Source: Hetaerina americana (lineage: Eukaryota > Arthropoda > Insecta > Odonata > Calopterygidae). From it: a stretch of DNA of 64,000 nucleotides. The position numbers and the translations under genes are program-made. Of the stretch, positions 63,053-64,000 are shown piece after piece (positions within the stretch are counted from its first letter, which is position 1; every line of letters begins with the position of its first letter). Location of the stretch: assembly GCA_022747635.1 (NCBI GenBank), contig JAKTNV010000012.1:124001-188000 (forward strand), in the 5' to 3' direction. The notes beneath the pieces were generated by a model. That model saw nothing but the letters and a program-made list of their open reading frames with translations. It was not told where the DNA came from and ran no database searches.

Positions 63053-64000
63053 TTACATCCAGGAGAGAGAGAGGTCGCAAACAGTATGCATAAATTATAA
63101 AAAAAGGTGTGGAGATGCTAGATGAATGATTGAACAACACCTTTTAGAACAAACTATTGTGCAAAATGTGTCTTTACAGTGGCAGACGGAAAGTTATGCT
63201 CCTCAAAAGTAATTCTTTATTTTTTGTAATGTTTTTGCATGTCTTTTTGGTTAATTTTGTTTAGTAAAAAGTGTTTTCATTAGAAAATGTTACATATAAT
63301 GTATTACTATTGTTTCCCTAAATCAAATTTTATTGCTAAAAAATTGTTCCTGTTTAGTAGACGGTTACAATTCCAATTCTTTTGTCAGACAATGTAAATT
63401 TCATGCCTTAATGTTACCTAATTCAGTTACTCTTCAATCAAAACAACTGCATGTGGATATCTTTGAAAATGGCTTCAAGATATTTTTTTCCCTCAGATGA
63501 TACATTTGATTAATATACCCTCCACATATTTTGCTTGTACTGCTGGCTGAACGCGGCACTAAGAGGGTTAATAATATCATGGTGACTCCTATCGCTTTTT
63601 CCTCTGGGACATTTTTGAAAGTCTGAGCAAAGAAATCAGAAATAATATGACTGAACTCTAGCTGGGAAAAATGTGTGACAACAAGCAATACTGAGATATT
63701 ACACAAATGAGTCCTCTGAATCAGCAAGCATGCAAATATTCCAGGAAATCCCTCCTCATCATGCCTTATGCAAAAAGTTGTGAAGTGAGTTATGTTAAAA
63801 AAATATTCTTACTGATTTTGTGAATTATTTGCAATTCCATGTGCTCATTGGGCATGGTTCAACTGTATCTCGGCGACTCGTTGTATTTTTCATTGCATCT
63901 TTGTTTTGACATCATAGAAGCATGAGAATTGTTATGTTTAGATATACTTTGCTTTGTTTAAATTTAATTGCATTTGATCAGTTTGATTTCTTTTGCAAAA
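63053..64000 (+). other. Intron sequence of gene C to window end
   Basis: Counterpart of 2683-3630. No exon was seen. Confidence 0.55.

Larger units (their letters stand above)
60370..64000 (+). repeat. Tandem array unit 3 (first 3.6 kb)
   Basis: This repeats 1-3630 and 28915-32550. At many single-base differences it agrees with unit 2 against unit 1, for example in the old mariner at 61732-63052. In a few places, such as near 63400, it agrees with unit 1 against unit 2. The array therefore continues beyond the window. Confidence 0.95.

Noticed and set aside
1..64000. CRISPR arrays, bacterial operons, phage or viral genes
   Set aside because: Repeats are long duplicated gene units, genes are spliced, and no such features were seen.

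Overview
This is eukaryotic nuclear DNA, most likely from an insect or another arthropod. The evidence is AT-rich sequence with spliced genes and long introns, several mariner-family DNA transposons with TA target sites, an RTE-type LINE, a CR1/jockey-type LINE fossil and tRNA-derived SINEs. No bacterial or phage gene organisation is seen. I cannot place the species.

The window is a head-to-tail tandem array. Base 1 matches base 28915 and again base 60370, so it holds most of unit 1 (1-28914), a whole unit 2 (28915-60369, 31455 bp) and the first 3.6 kb of unit 3 (60370-64000). The units are nearly identical throughout, introns and intergenic DNA included. Unit 2 differs from unit 1 mainly by a mariner at 35003-36305, an RTE LINE at 38753-42069, a few small indels and one fewer copy of an internal 2.3 kb exon module.

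The main gene, carried once per unit, encodes a PWWP-domain protein of the HDGF/LEDGF (PSIP1) type, reconstructed here by hand from splice signals and reading phase. Gene A (before 1 to 14430) shows only its 3' exons. Gene B (18823-47943) is complete, with 13 exons and about 644 codons. Gene C (52357 to beyond 64000) shows its 5' part. The N-terminal PWWP domain is built from three exons. It is followed by a repeated pair of exons (E4 of 198 bp, E5 of 294 bp), a second repeated pair (E6 of 61 bp, E7 of 77 bp) and a charged terminal exon. Gene B has three E4 and two E5 exons. Gene C has a ruined E4 (stop codon and lost splice donor), one E5 and one good E4. No integrase-binding domain like that of LEDGF was recognised, so the overall form is closer to HDGF.

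Between successive PWWP genes lie two small predicted membrane-protein genes. The last exon of a plus-strand gene (17807-17938; 51341-51472) converges on a minus-strand ORF (18156-18440; 51690-51974), and their poly(A) signals lie back to back. The minus-strand ORF is head-to-head with the PWWP gene about 380 bp away. A GC/CpG-rich island lies just upstream of the plus-strand small gene.

The rest is intron or intergenic DNA loaded with transposon fossils, most of them shared between units and so older than the amplification. The main points for a second look are the array itself, the module copy-number change, the excess of replacement changes between E5 copies and between terminal exons, the decayed E4 of gene C, and the two unit-specific insertions. 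An assembly (haplotype) artefact must be excluded for the array as a whole.
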